Positions 19,101 to 33,400 of a stretch of 64,000 nt of DNA are shown piece by piece. Within the stretch, counting starts at the first letter, position 1; every line of letters begins with the position of its first letter. A program made the position numbers and the translations under genes. Below the pieces are notes generated by a model. It did not search any database and was not told the origin of the DNA. It saw only the letters and a list, made by a program, of their open reading frames with translations. Source of the stretch: Strongylocentrotus purpuratus (Eukaryota > Echinodermata > Echinoidea > Camarodonta > Strongylocentrotidae); the NCBI RefSeq assembly GCF_000002235.5, contig NW_022145615.1, positions 14,797,712 through 14,861,711 of the forward strand, given 5' to 3'.

Positions 19101-21058
19101 TTCAATGCATTCCTACATTTTGGCACTCTTGTAATGGGGAGTTAATAATTGTCAGGTATGTAAACAGGTATGTAGGAGATACAAAGGTAGAAATGAACTT
19201 GTGAAAAAGTAAACTGATACTTTTATCCAATTAACATATGTAGTGAATCATGATTACCGGTTTTAGACATCTCCTCAACCATGGTAATCACTGTTTTGTC
19301 CTTTCTGTCACAATTTCCACCCACACAAAGACTGGCAGATTTGGTCTAATGGTTTCAACCTGTGCATCTCGTTATGGCACCCTCCTATTAATTACCGCCC
19401 TCGCTTGTGCAGCCATCCATGATACCGCTTGGAAGCAGTCCCATACTCCAGTAGATCGCCGTGATTCTCTTACTCAATCTCATTTCCTTTCTTACTGGGT
19501 CATACTGTATTGCTGCTTATAATTTAAATGTGTGAGAATAATTCACATTGCTAACAACACTCCCATGTAATTAGGGTTTTCTAAATCATGGTGAAAATAA
19601 AGTAAAATAAAAACAAGAGGATTCTTGAAGGATGAATACCATATGTCCACTGTTACAGATTTGTGCCAATAATAATGTCCATTCAAGTATGGAATTGATT
19701 TCATTTTCCAGTTCAGTACTTCTTTTACCCTTATATGCCACATACTAAACCATCAACAGCTGTCAAATGTAATTTCCTACTTGTAATTTCCTATTAGTAA
19801 ATTCTTGGCAAAATGTACAGCTTTGTTGCCTGTATGTAAACAATACATATTGGCTTGTGGTCATGTGGTGATTAAACTGTTGCCTTTGATATATCAGTTT
19901 CATATTACCAGTCATATAAAACTCTGAAGTGGATTTGTTCACTGCTTAGTACAACCAGGGAGGCCACCTCCCTGGTACAAGGAAGGGAAGTGCATAAAGA
20001 GCTGTTGCGGCTATATACAATGCACACATAATTTTAGATGCATGGTTTGTATACATCATAACTTCTTCCATAACAGAACATGGAACATGATTTCTTCTGT
20101 GCAGGCCAGGAGACATATGAACAGGATTAGCACATGATAGGATCCCATCTCTGACGGGCACATTTCTGTTCTTAATTACCGAAATCATCACTTCAATTCG
20201 TATCTTTTAGATGGTCCAATAAAATGGAAGAATGTATCACAAATTGTTCTTAGCCCAAATTGGTCCAAATTCACTTGAATTATTAATGCAGACATAATTA
20301 ATTCCATAAAGACCATATCTCCATTACATACATAAGCCTTCATTTGCCATGTGTGTTTTTTCAAGAACACCCTCATCTTATTTCTGTGCAAATATAAGCC
20401 AGAAATAATTTGTTTTTCATTAGATACCAACTGAAAGGGGATAAAAAAAAAAGAGAAAATCTTCCTAATCTCTAGGATTTTTGTTCTATTTTGTTTGACT
20501 CTGATCCTGGCTTGTAATCCTGCTCCTAGCTATTAAGAACAATCATCTACACAACCACATCACTTGTGCCCGCAACACTTCACCCTTACTCAGCCTATTC
20601 AAGACCCATGAGATGTAACAATAAACGTATATAAGCACCGTTTATACTGAGTTGTTCTCTTTTAGTTGGATCATCATTTGACCAAATGTGATTTTTTTTT
20701 CTTCACAGAGAATCTCACCATCACACTCCTCATATACTAGATCTACAAGTAGCATGAAATGCTTCACACACATTTGTAATTCTAGTATTCTGCCCTTTTG
20801 TTTACACCCTAGAGAGACGATATCATATGCGATTGAAGACGACTATCCTGAGAATACTCAGGCTTAGTCATTATTGAGATTAAAAGGGCAGCGATCTTGC
20901 CAATTTCTAGAGAAATTTGGATGGTGTTCATCTAGGGCTAGAGTATGATCCATATAGGGCAATGAAATCATTGATCTTCGTTGACTCGTACTAACACTGC
21001 CGCAGCTGACAACCAGAGAAAACTCTTCAACCTTGTTCACAGTCTTTCCTGACAGTCT

Positions 21059-21411
21059 TCATTCTAGGCTCGCCGAAACCTCCTCTGACAAGACACCGTC
21101 CTTGCCCTCATCCTTCTCATCTCCCTTCTTTGATGGTTTCTTGATCTTTAGCTTCACCATACCCGAAGGGACGGCTTTCAAGAAGGTCCATGCCTCAAAA
21201 TGAGTCAAGTTTGAAAGTCTTCTGCCATTCACCTCTACGATCTCATCACCAACATGTAGCAGCCCACTCCTGTCGGCCACACCCCCTATGAAGATCTTCT
21301 TGATTGTGATTGGCTGGTCCCCCTTGGGTGAGCCCCGCCCACCCTCTACACTGAAACCTAGTCCTGCTGGTCCCTTGGCCATCTCCACATCCTCTGTCTC
21401 TCCTTCCTCCT
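21059..21411 (-). CDS. PDZD2: PDZD2-like last exon: C-terminal PDZ domain D and stop
   Basis: Acceptor TACTTTTCAG at 21412, stop TGA at 21059-21061. It encodes an acidic linker (EEEGETEDVEMAK), then PAGLGFSVEGGRGSPKGDQP with loop GLGF, IGGVADRSGLLHVGDEIVEV and THFEAWTFLKAVPSG, and ends in a Lys/Glu-rich tail. This is the family's signature terminal PDZ, the part that in mammals becomes mature IL-16. The linker is short and lacks the SSTDS caspase site of mammalian IL-16; ETED|V is the only caspase-like sequence and is weak. Confidence 0.95.
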
Positions 21412-24400
21412 CTGAAAAGTAAACACATTATATCAAGTTATTAAACTACAATACAAAATACATGACAGAATCTGATTGGTTGTTACATACTCATATTCGC
21501 AGAGAAGTAGTATGACATGAGCCATGAAAAAATCATGTTTAAGATATTGAGTAATAAATATTTTATCATCCATGTACATTACAGCTTATGTCACAACATG
21601 ATGAAACAATTATTGAACAGTACAGGGAATACATCTAGGGTAAGTTTGATGACATGCCTTCAACTCTATTTTGGTGGAAATTTTCTTGCTATTGTTATAC
21701 ATGAAGGTTTCAGAAGCATTGTAATCAACACCATTCTGATGGACATGAACCAAAGTAAAAAAAGAAAGGATTATTTCCTTACTAACTTCCAATTAAAACT
21801 TGACTTGGTTTTTATCATCAGTTATAATACCGGTATGTATTAAAATATAATGAAAGAATTTGCTTGGGCTGGGATTTACTTTGATGAACAGGGATTATAG
21901 TAGAAAATATTTTCAAGAAATCGACTCTGATATTAAGGAACTTTTAACATCTTTGCAGTTTGCACATCACCTACTGCTGTGTACAAATACAGGTACTACA
22001 ACATCTCTCAGGTAAGAGAAAGAGAATTATCTTAATAGACAATACAAGAAGACATTGGAACTGTCTAGAAAACCATTTCTATGTGTTCTTATGGTAGTTC
22101 CGACATCTTAAATTTCTAATTTATGGGGAGTGGGGGTGTCATATCACACTCTGCACCCTTCAATGTTTCCCCTGAAACCAAACTGCACCCCTGCTTACCT
22201 GTTTCCTCCAGCTCTAGTGGCCTTGCTACCACCAAGACAACATCTTTTCTCTTCGTCTTGAGCAGACCAAGGGCTTGGTTGTGACTCACATCCTTCAACA
22301 CACGTCCATTGACCGATATGAGACGGTCACCCCTCTGTATCCGCCCATCCCGGTCAGCTAGACCATGGGGAATCACTTTATGCACCTGTTGACCAAAGAC
22401 AAAAGAATGATAAGTTTAAGATCTACGGTATTGTCGCATAGTACTAGTATCACTCTGGAATCAGGGGGAAAAAAAAATTGGGGGGCTACTTTTCAAGCTT
22501 GCTTGCATTAAAATTGCACTCTTTAATATGTTTTGCATTGAACTCTATACAAATTTTTTTGGACTCTTTTATGACTTTCGGGGGCTAATTCGCCTCGAGC
22601 ACCCGTTTATTTTTTTCCCTGTCTGGAATATACATGTAAGTAGACACAATGTAAGAACTCATTACATATATGACAGGATTCAATCATGTTCATTATTAAA
22701 TACAGTATGAGAAATTTACATGAGAGACAAATGCCATTGTAAAAAAAAAGAAGAATATATACATGAGCTACATACGGAGGCAAGGTATCACTGATGTGAA
22801 TTAGATTTTCCTAACTCAGAGGTCCTACATGTTTCGGTTGTTGACGAACTAGTACCCTGTGGTAAGTCATTAATCCTCTAAAATGAAGCCCCTACCAGAT
22901 AGGACTTACAGCTACAGCTTAACTAATCTACCAGGAAATTCTGATTTTATTAGCAATGAGGGCTCATATTCACAAGACCTTTCTAAGCCTATATGTCAAC
23001 TATGTACTGTAGCCAATGGAATTAGGCCTTTAAAAAAAAATGTTGTATTGCCCTTTAGGTGCCAAAACATGGGTCGGTTGGTCAGAAATCTTTTTTTTTT
23101 TAAATACCTTTTTTTCTTCTTTCTCCCTCTTTGGGCTGATATTTCTCAATTTTGAATGCTTTAATATTTTTTCTCTAAAAAAACGGTTTAAAAAAAGACT
23201 TTAAAAAGAAGCCGACCATAGATTTCAAGATTTTGGGGTCAGTCGCAAAGGGCAATACCGTACAACATCTTTTTTTAGGCCTTTAATAGGGAACAACTAG
23301 CCTAGTAAGGTTTCTTAAATATGGGCCAATCCAGGTCAATCAATTAATATTCATTTATGAATATGTTGAATGAAGAAGAAGAATGAAGAAACTTACTGTA
23401 ACTTCTTTGACTTCTTGATCTATGCCTCCAGCAACGGTGAGTCCAAGACCCTGGTTATCATCATCTTTGTGCAGTACAATGACAGCTATATCACTATCAT
23501 CAGCCTCATCAAGAGATTGGTTGGCCTCCTCTATCAGCTTCTCTAGCTCTCCTGTAGACAGCAGGATGGTGGAGTTTGAGCTTTCTGAGAAGGACCTCTC
23601 CAGGAGACCACGTTGCTGCAAGCTCGACTTAGAGTCATCTGCAGAAGAGGAAAAAAAAGAAAATGGAATGCTTAATTTAGAGATTCCTGCTGAAAGGGTG
23701 GTACATTTATAGATGATGGTTCAGTACTTCAGTTAATAAAGCAATCTGTGACTGTTGTTCCAGGTTCTTTCAGCCAAGTTGATGAACTTGTGCAATTTTG
23801 CCTCATCGCGTCATCATCACGATCTGCTCCCAGCTGAACGGATCTATCTTTCATGAACCAGACTTGGTAACTCTCACCACACACAAATTCCTCAAGCAAG
23901 AAGAACTCAGATATACGCAATAAAGAGTACAAAGACTTGTTCAACTTGTTCATTCCCAGTCGTAGTGTCACCTATCGTGATTATGCTCCTTGCTTTACAT
24001 GTTTTTATTTTCTTAACAAAATATTTGATGCAAAATTGAAACATCTTGCTTGTGTAAATAAATAACAAAAATTGATTAATAACAGGAATTTATAGTACAA
24101 AAAAATCACCATGTTTTATCATATTCTCTTAATCAGTGTCAGTTGTAAAAACAATTTTTGTCCCCCTCGATAACTCTGGAGCCATGAAGATTCTTTTAAA
24201 GTATTCTACACCTCTATTACCATAAGAGGGGGGGGGGGGGACTGTAACCCCTAACTCCCCTCCTCTTAAATAGCCCATGAAAACCAGGAGGCCTAGACAT
24301 TGTATGAACTTAACCTGTCCATCATTTTCTAAATTCCCTTCTGCTCAATTTAACCAAACCCATTAATCAAACCCTGTAAACCGCCTTTCCTAAATAATTA

Positions 24401-27400
24401 TAATTATGATAAATACTTATAAAGCAGCTAGCTAATGCTTCAATCACTCTTCTTTTTGGATCTTCACTGATACATGTAGTGGTAGATTCACTTGTGTGTA
24501 TTTTGTTTATGAGTAATCTACTAGTACTGTATATATAAGGAATGTTTACTTATATATTTATTATGCTATTTTGAGTATTATTTCATCACGTCAATACTTC
24601 TGTTACAAATATTGTTCAATTCAGCCCTCAGACTGGGATACATATCATTGAATAAATAAACCATGATTAATATCTCCGGCCCCTAACATTTTCTCCTCAC
24701 ACCCCCAATAACCACAACCTCAATACTTCAACAATAAGATCAAAGTGCCTTGACATTATGTCAGACTCTATTAATCCACACAGCAAATGCCATGGCTGAT
24801 ATATATTCCCCCTCTCCTCTTCTGTTTGTTTTGTATTGCATCACACATCAACATCTCAAGCAATTGCTACCCGATGACACATCGACCGAGCGCGAGCGGT
24901 GTCATCGGGGCGAGCGGCTGCTGACTCAAAGGTTGGTGATAAAAGGAGGCCCTGAGAAGAGCTCATTCTCTCAAGTTTTGTATAACTTGCAGGATTATGA
25001 ATTATCCAGCCCCATACATAAACATAGCTACTATGATTCACTAGCCTAGTGACATAGAAAATGGGCGAGTATTTTTCATGATCAATATACCTCACTTGAG
25101 TCACTACTTGATACATTTTCCCTTTCACAACATTCTCAGAATTTAATTGATAACCTAAAACAGAGTATAGTTCCAAACACCTGTTTTGTAAGAAACGATG
25201 CATGGTTATATAGTTGAACTTAAGTTCACTAAATTTGAATATGATCATTCCCATAAAGCTACACATTTGGTTTGGTGTCATTTTTCAAATTCTAAGAATT
25301 GATTTCAAAAGATATACATACCGGTACATGGTATTTTACAGAGTCAACTTCATAATCTAAATGAACAATGTGAACGATATCACTTCTTTACGAATTCTGG
25401 AACATTATCTGGAATGCTTGATAATTCATATGCCTAGATAGTTAATGTGATCCAAAGTTCATAATAGTGCATGTGACTCGATCAGTATGTAACATTCAAT
25501 ATGAAAATTGATTTTACAGCAAAAACGAGTGCCACAGCCCCCAATAACATTATTTCCTACATATGCATGTAACTCTATCTATCATCCATATTTAAGTTAT
25601 TTCCTGGTGTCTGTAATGAATATCTGTAGATCAGAGCATATACTAGCTGGCTGACACTGCTTGCTATGAAACAGCAACCCATACTGCGTACCCTCAGAAT
25701 AGAGCAATGATATATGATCCTAGATTTTGGCTCTGTCTTTAATCTTTGTAGAATATGTCCTAGAACCCATCATACATGTAGTATGTACAAAGTACATATC
25801 ACATATTAAATACCATTCTGAGATACATATGAAATATGATATACATGTATCACAAATGAAAAAAAATGTAGAGTTCTAGCTGAGAAACTCAAATAAACTA
25901 AGAATGGTACATTGAAAAGCGATATTATGGATTTTCTATCTTACAAAAAAAATACACCTACAGAAAAATTCAAGAAATATTAATTGATATAAAAGAGTAA
26001 AATAACAGGCAGATAATATGTGTACAAATGCAACAACTACAACAAAATAGAAAATTATTACAGAGCAAGACTAGCAATAACATTCCACCCACCAAAGAAT
26101 TGGACATGTTATGAGTGATGTTAGCAAATACTAATATTTGCTTTGTTATTATGATGCAGACATGTTTAGCCTGAATCACACCACTGTGTGCCGTGCACAA
26201 CCAGTACAACAAAGCAATCATTGAAAGAAATATGGTTTCAAGCTTACAATAGAACCCAAAGTCGTTCCACCAGTTGTATGTCTGTAGAGCTGGTAAGTTT
26301 AAAGTCTGCATTGTGCTTCTTTTCAACGGTAAGATCCACAATTCTGCATGTACGCTAAGTTGACTTGGTATTCACAATGTCAAGGTGATAACACCTCAGA
26401 GCATCAAATCTTTAGCAATATCACAATATCACAAAACAAGTAAACTGTCTTCAGACACAGATCAATGTCTCTCTAAACTAATGACGGCATCACGTGCAAG
26501 TAGGCACTGAAGACAATGAATTTTATAAATGTACTATGTCGGTCTAGCTCTGTGTATCCTTGAACAGCTTCTGGCAGTTGACTTTCAGTTTCATATTCAG
26601 GTCCAGCTAGCAGAGATGAAAACTAACGTATCCTCACAGATATATATACTCAATGAGATCTGAATGATCCTATTCCTTGATGACCCCAATGCCTTTTCCA
26701 AACAATTCACAAGTATGTCAAAGATTCTTCGTCTTTCCAAGTAACGCCAACGATCTCTCTCCCCCTAACCTTCAAAATGTTCCACTATACCGTTAGTTGA
26801 TAGATGATATCTTGAACAGACAGACCAGTGTATATTGACTGGCTCGTTGGAGCCCTTTGCTCTGTTGAGTGCACTAATAACCTCCAGCGACTGAGCCTCT
26901 ACTCTTTTATTCTCGGGCTGGCTAGCTCCGCACTGCATGGAGATCTAATATCGGTGATTGTGAAGTTCCTGTGTGTATGCACACAACAAGGAGCTTATCT
27001 CGACATAGTCTAGTGCACAGTCATAAAACCAAAAATGAATCACCGTTAATGTTGATTCATAACAATCACTGTATCTCATTTTCATGGTATCACATGCATA
27101 CATGTAATACATGGTATTCCCAATCTAAATGTTCTTATTTAACCAAAACGTAGATGAACTAAATGAATAGAAATAATGTTAATAATTTTGCTAATTCTAT
27201 TTTAAATAACTTTTGTAAAAAAAAAAGGGAATGGTTTTGGAGAAAAAAAATTGATAGAATGTAATATGTATGTAGTAGTAAACTACTATGCTTGAAGATA
27301 TCTCTCACTTTCTCTCCCTTTCTTTTTCTTTCTCTGTGATTGGAATGTCAAATCACACACTATAACTTTGCACATTTGAAATTTCACATGAACAGCAAGA

Positions 27401-30400
27401 ACTCCATGAAGCTTAGATACCTAACCTTTGAATAAGTAACTCATTTATTGTCTTTTTGTAATTAATAATATTAACATGATCATAGTTTGATTGCCAAAGG
27501 GCAAATTTATGGAGGAAAAAAATAATTAATGAGTGAATGGCTGAATAATATACAATTCTGCATCTGTAAATTGCTTGAATCAATTCTTACAAGAAAATAC
27601 TGAATCTGGTCAAGTAGTTTTAAGTCAGCGCTATTAATGAGACTGGACCTCAGCTCTTTATTCCGACATAACAAGAGCTTGAGTGCAAGAGCACAGAGCT
27701 TTGTCAAAGCGGCACAATTAATAAGCAGATGCCACAAGGCGGTGTTAAACCTTAACAATTACAGATAACATCCTGGCACAAACTATAAAGTATAAACCAA
27801 ACTATAAAACAATAAACAATAAACACATTACCAAAATAGAGACAGATAAAGATAGACACAGGAAAAAAACACTTTGATGCAAACAAGTTCATTTCCTCAA
27901 TTTAAATTTACAGTTCAATTTATGAAAACAATTATCATTATAATGTATTTAACCTTTAGGCAGTCCTAAATTGATGAAAGGAAGGTGTGAAAATGTAACA
28001 AAACTGCCTTGTTGCTTCTGGGCAATTTAAGAGGCAGTGTTAAAACAAGGAGCCTGTAATTTGCCTTCATTATGCCATTCGTTATGTGGTAATTGACTAG
28101 ACAATAACTGTAATGACAAAACATATCCTTTCCTTTCATTCTGTAAGCGGTGAAGTTACATGATGGAGTATGATGGGGGATGATCTTCCTAATTCAGCTC
28201 AATTAGTAGAAAGTAATCATACAATTAGGCTCAGTTAGCTTTCAGGGGTATGTGTGACTCTAAATAGTACTCTATTTTGTTTTGACACCTAACATGAACT
28301 AATTGAAAGGACCATTACAAAGTGATATTCATATCAAGAAGATGATGTTCTACAGAAAATAGCTTTTAAAACCTGTAACTTTTGTATACCTCTGTATTGC
28401 CTAAATCAGCATTTTTTTGAACTGGTGTATAACCATAACTATTGTCCTTATGCTAAGGATGAATCAAGATCAATATTGATAATCGTATAAAGACTCTTAC
28501 AATAATGTTTTAGTGGTGGTATATTGTAAGTATTGTATATACCATATGCACTGCCCTAGTGATGCCTCCCTACTAATAGCAAGACATCTCTCATTGTTAT
28601 TAATACAATATCACTGTGGGGGAGGGAACGGGGGAGGGGCTAAAGGGGGAGGGGCTAAATGGAAGAAAGGGGGTAGGACACTGCCCCAACCCCCTTTTAT
28701 ATAATATTTGAGGGGGAGGTGTGCACAAACTATTCTACTAGATTCTTGATCAACATGACATTCAACTTTTATTTTTAAGGATTGCACAAAATTTAGTCAG
28801 GTTAGTTATCTGTAATTGCCACATTGGTTTTTCCCCTCAAAAGCTTTACATAAACAAATCCTGCATTTCTATAGCTACCCAACTGAGCTGTTTCTAACTA
28901 CTTCCTGACATTAATAAAAATAATGGAAAAGGGAAAGTGAAAACAGTGAAAGTGATCCAGACAGTTTGAGAATAGATTACAGTTTCCTTGCAAGGAATGA
29001 TAATGACATGTTGGAGGGGAATTTTGAAAACAGGTATTCTAAATTGAGATAGCAGATCAACAGTGTACAGTTAGTCAGATGTATCGAAAGGAAAGATTAC
29101 TCAGTTGCTTTTTAGCACTGTTTCGATGACCATATTAAATCCCTATCCCCGAAATGGCATATAGCAACAAAAAAGGGGCACTTTCTGGGAAAAGGGGCAC
29201 CTAAAAAGGGTAATCGTATATAAGAACAAAATAATACATTGGTATATATACCCCTTCATTTTGTCTAGTAAAAAACAAAGCAATTTACCCAAAACAAAAT
29301 GCAAAAGAATTTATTCCACAGCAGTGATCTTAGACAAGTTTTCGAAAATCTATGAAGTGGAAAGCAGTTAAATTTGCATAATATGCATATTAGCCATTGT
29401 CTTTAGAGAACATTTCTATTTTTCCTCTAAATGTGCATATAAGTACTTAATTTAAATGGTGCATGGCTGAAATGTGTACCGTATGCAAAAATTGGGGCCT
29501 TTTGGGGTGCTTGAAAAAGTCAAGGGGGGGGGGGCACTGCGCCCCCTATAATATACATGTATATCAAACAGTTGCTACACCTTGTCAGTATGCAAATCTA
29601 CTTTAAATTCTGCTTTGACGTCTATTAAGTTGTATGACGTCAATTTTGTCTGCGCCATGCACGAGTTCTCTTGTCATGAATGAGTGATCATACAGGTTCA
29701 TGTTTTTCATTCGTAAGTATGACGACACAACTCCCAAGCTGTGAACCAATTAGCTAGCAATGTTCCCTGTTACTTCATGTATGCTTCCGGAAGTCTACTT
29801 AAAAAACATGGAGCAAGGACAATTGAACCCCGGCCACACACCATCAGTATGCCCCCCAATTTTTTCATTTTTTTTTTTTGGGGGGGGGGCAATGACTTTA
29901 TAACAAATTTTTGTTGTCCATTAATATTTGTACATACAAATTGCAGGAAAATTTTTCATTTCATCATAAAATTATATTCCCATTACCGGTACTAAAAAAA
30001 TGATGCCTCAGGCACCACCTTCTTTGGGCGGAGGCATAATATTTGTGATAATACTATTAAATTTTAAACCATGAGCTACATATGTGTAAGCCTATATGTA
30101 TGTTGTAATAACTATACAAAATTGAAGGTTTAAATATTTTAAAGAACTATTTAACAAAAATCAAGGTTTGTAAAGCTCCCAATGAAATTCTACAATTTAG
30201 TTTAGAGTAAATTAAACATATATATATGAAATCAGTAAGATAATTATAATCATCACTCCAGAGAGTGTAGTGAATCGATCCATCTTGGTATGTGTCTACG
30301 TAATATATGTATGTGGAAATATGACACCATGCTGGTTTCACGCACGAGCGTAATGTACCGGTTAGGCTGTGAAATTCCCTATCATAATAAACATCTGACG

Positions 30401-33400
30401 TCATACCTCAAATCTGAGGAGGAAAAACATTGCTCCCATCAGTCATTCAAAAGATGCAAAGATGTCCATCTCTATGTATTAAAAAGCTTTCAGACGTTAG
30501 CTGGTAAAATCCAAAGCCATTAGATATAATGAACATAAACTTTGAAGTTTAGGTAATGGATCGTATTGAATTGCATTGAGAGATTATGAAAAATATTCCT
30601 GACACAAATATTTCATTCAGATTGGAAATAGATAAAAAGATGACAGAACAGATGTATTCCCCCCTCCTTGCTCTCTACCATAGAATATATATCACAATCA
30701 TGGATAATACAATATCTGCTTTAATAAACTGGCCGTGGGATCATGTGTTTGTTTGTTTGTTTCAGAGGAGAACAGGATCTTGTCATCTTGGTTGCTGATG
30801 AGGTCATCAGGCTTCATGAATTTTTGTGAATGAATTCAGCAAATGATGCATACATTAGTTGAAGACCATGTAGCATGACATGTAGCATGACGTAACTCCC
30901 TCATGGCTGGAACCATATGCTAACATAAACCAATCTGGACAAATAAGTGACAACCTCATGTTTTGGTTCTGTTTGATAAATTACTTTTTATTTCATTAAA
31001 GTGGTTGTATAAGTGCAGAATATAGAGACAAAACCCACATATTAGTGGATTGATAGCTGATAACGGTAAACATGTTGGTAGCTCACATCCCCTATACAAA
31101 TTTAAGTTTGTCGCGAACTCGTATTATGCTCGTGGTAAGCTTAATAAGATCGTTTTTTAGGCTTTAAGCTCGTAACACGCTCCCAGGACGCTTGTAACGA
31201 TCTTACAAAATCTTGGCGAGCACGTGCACGAGTTCGCCACGAGCTCGTGGCGAACTCGCGGGTAAACTGGGGAGCTCATGGCGAGCTCGTGGATAAAAGA
31301 GGGAGCTCGTGGCGAGCTCGTTGGTAAAAGGGGGAGCTCGTGGCGAGCTCGTGGGTAAAAGGGGGAGCTCGTGGCGAGCTCGGGCGTAAACTTGGGAGCT
31401 CGTGGGCGAGCTCGGGGATAAACTGGGGAGCTCGTGGCGAGCTCGTGGGTAAAAGGGGGAGTTCGTGGCGAGCTCGGGGTTAAACTGGGGAGCTCGTGGC
31501 GAGCTCGGGGGTAAACTCGGGAGCTCGTGGGGAGCTCGTGGGTAAAAGGGGGAGCTCGTGGCGAGCTCGTGGGTAAAAGGGGGAGTTCGTGGCGAGCTCG
31601 GGGTTAAACTGGGGAGCTCTTGGCGAGCTCGGGGGTAAACTCGGGAGCTCGTGGGGAGCTCGTGGGTAAAAGGGGGAGCTCGTGGCGAGCTCGTGGGTAA
31701 AAGGTGGAGTTCGTGGTGAGCTCGGGGTTAAACTGAGGTTAAACAGCTCCCAGGAAAACAGTTAGGTATACAGTGTGAGTCCCAAAAAAATTTACACCTA
31801 GAAAATTGCTAATTATTTTAAAAATTATCTGTGAACAGTAAATTATTTTACATTCTATGAAAGAGTGTTTTATCTTGAATCATTTAGTATCATTTTTGTG
31901 TGGTATGTTTGGATGAAGAGGAGGCATTGTATGCGAGAGTGCAAAAATCGACTTGCGCCAAAGTTGCTAATGTGATGTTTGAATAAAACAATTGCGATAT
32001 GGGTATTATTTCAGTCATTACAGATCAACATAACATCCCAAACAAAATTAATCATGCCACACATATAAAAAATTGAATATAAAATATCAACGAACATTGT
32101 TAGTGTGTTTGCTTGTGACTTTGCTTCTGCAAAAAACATATGCAATGCATTTCATTTGATACATTCAATTCATTCTCTCACTCCGCTGATCCCAACATAA
32201 TACATACTGTAGGCATCACTTTGGCGCAAGTCAATTTTTGCACTTTCACAAACAATGTCTCCTGTTCATCCAAGCGTGAACACATACCACACAAAAGTGA
32301 TACCAAACGATTTGGAATAAAACACTCTTTCATAAGATGTATAATAATTTACTGTTCATAGATGATTTTTAGAATAATTAGCATTTTTCTAGTTGTAAAC
32401 TTTTTTTTGACTCACACAGTATACATGTATATGTATTTTAAAGTTCCCTTCAGGATGCCAATTTCTTTTATTTATTCTATTAATATATGTACATGTATTT
32501 TTAAAATGTCTTGGGCCAAGGAAAATGAGTTCCTACTTCCTAGTTTCTTGTCTCCATCAGCATCCTTTTTATGTAATTTTTTTTTAAATAAAAAATATTG
32601 ATCTGAAGATATCTCTCACCTGAAATAATTAAGGTAAACAAATGCATACTTTATTATTTTGATACATTTTTGAGCCTCTTTGTTAGAACGTAAATTGTAT
32701 ATGCAATTACATTGAAAGTTCAGAAAATTTGTGTTGAAATTGAAACAATAGCTTTTTCATGCTGAAGTAACCTGTCAAATTACTTCAGCTTTTTCATGCT
32801 GAAGTAACCTGTCAAATTACTTGTAAATTTAATTAAATTCTTTTGAAACTTTGAAACATTTATTTGCAGCATACCAGATTGGGAAGGGGGGGGGTTGCCA
32901 TTTATTCTGACTGTATCATATATTTAACACCTTGAAATGTCACTATCAGGTATTACATAAGAGCACACACCCAGACCTTGATTCGAGGTCAACTCCCTGT
33001 TTCTAACTTGCTCTCTCCTTATGTACATAGGATTCCCCACTGCTAAGACACAAATCTCTATTCCTCTCTTTTCCCCACTCTCACTTTCTTGTTTACTCTC
33101 TCTTGTGGAATTACCACTGGTAGCATTCCTGATAAGAATGAATTGATGTGTTAGTTATAGGCCACTTTGGGCAAGTCTTTCTCCATCTTGCTTTTGTAGA
33201 GAGCAGACATGGGTTTTGAATGGTATTGCAGCTCCTTTGTTTTAGGTAAGAGAAAAACTAATTCCTCACACCTTATAACTAAATGTTCTACTTGTGTATT
33301 TATAGGCCAACAGTTAGGCCTACCTCTCTTATACATTTATGAAAGAGAAGTGTAGAGTAATGATTAATGAGATAAAGTATTTATTCTCTTTCTAGTGAAA

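Larger units (their letters stand above)
10521..21058. other. Convergent intergenic region and 3' UTRs
   Basis: About 10.5 kb between the two stop codons. It must contain both 3' UTRs; no protein-coding exon is supported. It is AT-rich with a poly-G run (about 11850-11865), a short hairpin (11901-11949), a poly-G run at 12781-12796 and a foldback (13208-13372). From 14 to 21 kb I see nothing beyond candidate poly(A) words. Confidence 0.7.

Noticed and set aside
24750..25281. Frames of 99 and 141 codons on opposite strands
   Set aside because: No recognisable product, no splice context matching the neighbouring exons; the CpG-rich part is noted as a regulatory candidate only.
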